Source: Acidobacteriota bacterium
Lineage (GTDB): Bacteria > Acidobacteriota > Terriglobia > Acidiferrales > UBA7541
Length of the DNA stretch: 55,448 nt
Reading direction: 5' to 3'
Assembly (NCBI GenBank): GCA_003224235.1
Contig: QHYU01000139.1
Location: forward strand, 1-55,448
Below, piece after piece: positions 52,267 to 55,448 of this stretch. The notes under the pieces were generated by a model that was given only the letters and a program-made list of their open reading frames with translations, ran no database searches and was not told where the DNA came from. Numbering within the stretch: the first letter of the stretch is position 1; the number at the start of each line of letters is the position of its first letter. Made by a program: the position numbers and the translations under genes.

Positions 52267-52281
52267 GCAACTCCGCTGCCA
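52267..52281 (-). promoter_or_regulatory. Sigma-54 promoter of the minus-strand deacetylase operon
   Basis: Minus strand TGGCAG-CGGAG-TTGC (52281 down to 52267), the same -24 hexamer as the promoters at 29732 and 31476. The predicted start is near 52255, about 140 bases before the ATG at 52112. A perfect dyad GCCTGG-CGT-CCAGGC lies upstream at 52428-52442. Confidence 0.6.
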
Positions 52282-53227
52282 AAGTGTGGCATCGCCATCG
52301 GCAGCATCTTGTTTATTTACAATAGAATGTGCGGGTTCAGAAGTCAGGATGCGTTCCGTTTAGGAAAGGAATTGCATATTCTTGGGACTGAGTTTGACCA
52401 CACGACGACCGCAAGGACCGGACGGATGCCTGGCGTCCAGGCGTCAGATGCTGCGGTTCCAATGCTAGCAGCACGGCAATAACCCAACAAAGTCTTTACT
52501 TGCGACCCGCCGAGAAATTCCTCCTGAGAAGTAAAGCAATGGACAAGAAGCTTAAGCCGAGCAGCAGTAAGTTATGGACTTCTTTCATGACTAATTTGAT
52601 CCCCTGTGGACCTAGAATAACTAAACCACATCATTTGCAATGCAGGTGTGGTGCCGATCGAGGTATTGCTAACCCTTTGCGCGTCAAGCAAATGCAGCGG
52701 TCCGTCACATCTGAGACTCCGGCACATGCAACATAGTGCCCAAAATGACCGCTTTTTGTTCCGCGAGCCGGTGGGTGACGCGAGAGAGTAACGGATTTGC
52801 CCGCGCCTTGAATCAGTCCCCTTCGTCAAACCAACATACTGAAGACGAATTACCTCAGATGCTGGAGAATTCTCTATTGAGCTTCTGGGCGAAAGCAGGC
52901 GTTGCTGCGCAAGTCTGCCGCAACTATTCAGAAGTTGGACCGGTGTCACTCCGTGGCCAGGAGCAATGAAACTGCGCAAGAATGACCAAAACGCGGAAGC
53001 TTATTGCACTTCCGTTGCTGGCTGCGCAGATCTCGCCTCTTAACCTCTTTACTTCGTTGCTGTTAGGCATTTTACGGCCAGTTAGCCTTTGGAGCCCTGC
53101 GTGCGGAGTCCCACAGCGGTCAGTGTGTTTCCGCACTGCACCATGGGGGAGCCCCGCGCGAAGATGGCAGTATTGTGGCGCGGTGGTGTGTCTGGAAGCC
53201 GCCGCCAATCTCTCAAATGGTGTGACG
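52282..53227. other. Long AT-richer intergenic region between divergent operons
   Basis: About 950 bases of lower GC than the surroundings, between the minus-strand deacetylase operon and the plus-strand GNAT gene. It holds the dyad GCCTGG-CGT-CCAGGC (52428-52442) and CCACA...TGTGG around CATT-TGC-AATG (about 52624-52649). Short open frames at 52500-52736, 52736-52969 and 52982-53227 have no ribosome sites or family resemblance. No insertion sequence or tRNA is visible. Confidence 0.5.
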
Positions 53228-54556
53228 ATGACGCACCAGGGCGCGGGGCCTGAATCCGAGTCTGCACAGCAATTCGTGGACGCCGTATCTCCAGCGGTGT
53301 TCCAGAGGGTCGAGGTTTTCGACGTTCCAGGGTTGCGTGTCGAGAAGCTGGCGAGCTGGGACGAGATCAAGAGTTTCGAGCAAGCCTGGAACGAACTGCT
53401 GGCCGCCAGCGACTCGCAAACCATCTTCCTCACTTGGGAATGGGTGCAGGCCTGGTGGCGCGCTTTCGGCAGCACCCGCCACCTGGTCTTGCTCACTTGC
53501 CGGGATGCAGGGGGAGACTTGGTGGCGATTGTGCCGCTGCAACGCACTTGGGAAAATATTGGGCCGGGGATGTCCGGGTGGATGCTGCGGCTGGTGGGCG
53601 ACGGCATCGGAGGCTCAGAGAACCTGGACTGGATCGTGCGGCGCGGGCACGAAGCCGCCGCGGTGCGGGCGGTGCTGGATTGGCTAGAGGAGAATCGGTC
53701 GGAATGGGACACGCTGGAGCTCAACACTGTGCCCGCCCATTCCCCCGTGGCGGCCGCGCTGCGCCATGAACTGGCCGTGCGCCGTTGGCGTCTGATCGTG
53801 CACGAAGGTGTGGGCTACTTTCGCTGGCTTCCCGACAACTGGGAGGCCTTTGTCGCATCCCTTCCCAGAAACATGCGCGCCCAGATCAGGTCGCGGCTCC
53901 GCCGCGTGCAGAGCCGGTTCACCCTGCAGCTTCGCCGCTGCGAGTCGCTGGAAGAGTTGCCCGAATGCCTAGCTCACCTGTATTCCTTGCACACCAAGCG
54001 CTGGCAGCTCCGGGGCAAGTCCGGCAGCTTCGATCTCACAGAGAAACGTATCTTCTACACAGAAATGGGGAAACGCTTCCTGGAGCGCGGCTGGCTGGAC
54101 TTCTGGCAGCTTGACCTGGATGGCCAAACGGTGGCCGTCGAGTTTGGCTTTCACCACGACACTATCTATAGCTTCCTGCAAGCCGGCTTTGACCCAGACT
54201 ACGCGGCCTATAGCGTGGGTAGAGTTCTTCGCTGTTTGATCATTGAGGAACTGATCCGCCGGGGCATTCGCGGCTATGATTTTTTGGGCGGCGCGGATGA
54301 GTATAAACAGCGCTATGGTGCGCAGCGCCTCACCTATCTCAGCCTCGCGAGCGCTCGGCCGCACAGTTGGGGAGCAGCGGGGCTGGCGCTGCGGGATTGG
54401 GCCGACAAGAGTAAGGCCTGGCTGCGAGCACGGTTGCATGAGAAACTCTGGGCCATGCTGAAGCGTGCCTACTGGTGTTTGCCAGGGGGAAGAAAAGACA
54501 ACACGGTGCGCTCGGGCGGGAGCAAAGCTTTAGGTGAGATCTCAAGCAACGCTTGA
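53228..54556 (+). CDS. GNAT-fold protein of the CelD/BcsL/FemAB type
   Basis: 442 residues from ATG 53228 (MTHQGAGPESES); the frame continues upstream to 52982 but that part is unlike any protein. It carries the GNAT acetyltransferase-6 type fold: IFLTWEWVQAWWRAFG, then LPRNMRAQIRSRLRRV, FDLTEKRIFYTEMGKRFLERG, and the C-terminal YDFLGGADEYKQRYG. Proteins like this accompany XrtA/PEP-CTERM loci (TIGR03019) and cellulose operons, and probably acylate the polymer or a lipid intermediate. Its target is unknown. Confidence 0.82.
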   Translation: MTHQGAGPESESAQQFVDAVSPAVFQRVEVFDVPGLRVEKLASWDEIKSFEQAWNELLAASDSQTIFLTWEWVQAWWRAFGSTRHLVLLTCRDAGGDLVAIVPLQRTWENIGPGMSGWMLRLVGDGIGGSENLDWIVRRGHEAAAVRAVLDWLEENRSEWDTLELNTVPAHSPVAAALRHELAVRRWRLIVHEGVGYFRWLPDNWEAFVASLPRNMRAQIRSRLRRVQSRFTLQLRRCESLEELPECLAHLYSLHTKRWQLRGKSGSFDLTEKRIFYTEMGKRFLERGWLDFWQLDLDGQTVAVEFGFHHDTIYSFLQAGFDPDYAAYSVGRVLRCLIIEELIRRGIRGYDFLGGADEYKQRYGAQRLTYLSLASARPHSWGAAGLALRDWADKSKAWLRARLHEKLWAMLKRAYWCLPGGRKDNTVRSGGSKALGEISSNA

Positions 54557-54725
54557 GTGCCAGCAAAGTTCGCGTCTCTGCGGAGCCCTCCAGACCATCG
54601 CCAGCCTCGCCCCATCCAGCCACCAAGACAGTCCGATCGGCCGAGAACGGCGCAGCAGCGCCGTCGTGGCCCAGTGATGCCACCGACGTTTTGGGCCAGT
54701 TCGGCCGACCTATCCGAAGAGTTCC

Positions 54726-55448
54726 TCACTTCTGAAACTCAAAGGCTCCGATCGTATAACCGAGCTGTGGACGGGGTAGGCCATCAAAGTCGAAGAGTAT
54801 GCCGGTTCTGATCCCCGCGGCGATTGCCGGGCTGGTAGCAGCGAGCCGGAAGTTGAATCTTAGAGGATCCAAGAACAGCGGGTCGGCGTTCACGTTCCCG
54901 GTGAGGAAGGTCGGGCCGGCACCAGCGCCGAAGAACAGGTTGTTCGATCCGGTGACGTTCGCCGTCTTGGAGGAGCCAGTGAAGTACGTCTCACCAGGCA
55001 GCGAAAAGAGAATGTTGTTATTCATCGCTACGGCGATGGCGCCGCTGGTTCCTGTGGTCATCCCCCCCGAGTCGGGATTCTGCCGCGCGCCGCAGTCGTA
55101 CAGAGTGTTGTTGGAGATTTGCACTGCGGCACTGAGGCCCGGGGGTGACCCGGCGTTAGTGTTCCCCAGGACAGCAATGCAGGAATATTGGCCGACGCTC
55201 CGGGGTCTGGACCAAGGCCAGCCCGGTAGATGACGTTGTTGTAGGCCTCGACCTTCCCCTGGCTGGGGTCCACGGTGGCGAAGTTGATCCCGTCGCAGCG
55301 AGCGTCGTGGATCAGGTTGTCGTGGACCGAGAGGTCGAACTGGTTGAAGCCAGTGCCCGCCCCGTTGGGGCTGGAGTGGAACTGCAAGGCGCGGCAGCCG
55401 CCGCCGTTGGGGACGATGGTGTTCCAGCCGACCTCGACATGATTCGAG
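54726..55448 (-). pseudogene. Second beta-helix protein gene, inverted copy, frameshifted and 5'-truncated by window end
   Basis: Read on the minus strand it repeats the gene at 45090-46775 from codon NHVEVGWNT to the terminal GAFEF. From 55448 to about 55190 it is almost base-identical to 45990-46250 (I find only two differences by eye), then a one-base deletion (AACTAT to AATAT near 55186) shifts the frame, and the remaining 460 bases are clearly more diverged (about two thirds of residues shared). A second frame resumes at CNSPT-like sequence and runs to the TGA at 54726. Either a pseudogene or a sequencing error; the intact 5' part lies beyond the window. Confidence 0.75.

Noticed and set aside
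52500-52969. Two short open frames in the AT-richer gap before the GNAT gene
   Set aside because: No ribosome sites, atypical composition, and no resemblance to proteins; more likely regulatory DNA.
1-55448. CRISPR arrays, insertion sequences, prophage or integrase genes, rRNA operons
   Set aside because: No regularly spaced repeats, transposase or integrase motifs, or rRNA-like sequence were found by reading.

Overview
The window is a high-GC (about 60%) bacterial chromosome segment. It most probably comes from the Acidobacteriota; that is an inference from gene content and style: a DUF5117/DUF4953-type metalloprotease, a tandem ThyX, a GGGCACGGC-type palindromic repeat read through as GARHAVP inside a protein, and an exopolysaccharide locus of the kind found near XrtA/PEP-CTERM systems. 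No plasmid, phage, IS element or CRISPR array is visible.

Layout. 1-1.5 kb: 3' end of a secreted zinc protease. 1.6-10.9 kb, all minus strand: prfA-prmC-dinB-SpoIIE-type phosphatase-cca-lon, with readable sigma-70 promoters before prfA and lon. 11-15 kb: a Rieske oxygenase (+), then rpmE, a double-domain thyX and a small membrane protein (-). 15.3-21.7 kb is a signalling block: an unknown protein, a GGDEF-PilZ diguanylate cyclase, a membrane-anchored PilZ protein, a soluble histidine kinase, an NtrC-type sigma-54 activator and a solo PilZ protein. 21.9-24.8 kb (-): comA-comB-ATP-grasp, an overlapping operon that should make sulfolactate and perhaps couple it to something. 25-28.4 kb: CBS protein, another PilZ protein, glmS and a second sigma-54 activator that lacks a receiver domain.

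29.9-54.6 kb is a large exopolysaccharide locus. It holds a priming glycosyl-phosphotransferase, Wza-like export protein, outer-membrane barrel, Wzz-like chain-length protein, tyrosine-kinase-like ATPase, flippase, polymerase/ligase, four glycosyltransferases, a sugar formyltransferase, three polysaccharide deacetylases, a methyltransferase, a CelD/FemAB-like GNAT protein, an ASH/Hydin-domain lipoprotein and a secreted beta-helix protein. The window ends in a second, inverted and frameshifted copy of the beta-helix gene.

The most useful observation is regulatory. Four sigma-54 type promoters (TGGCAG/TGGAAC-N5-TTGC) lie before the PilZ gene, the priming transferase, the export protein and, on the minus strand, the deacetylase operon. 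A TGCAA-N4-TTGCA palindrome recurs upstream of two of them. Together with two sigma-54 activators and four PilZ-type proteins in the same window, this suggests a local sigma-54 plus c-di-GMP circuit controlling polysaccharide production. The comA-comB-ATP-grasp operon is the best candidate for an undescribed metabolic system.
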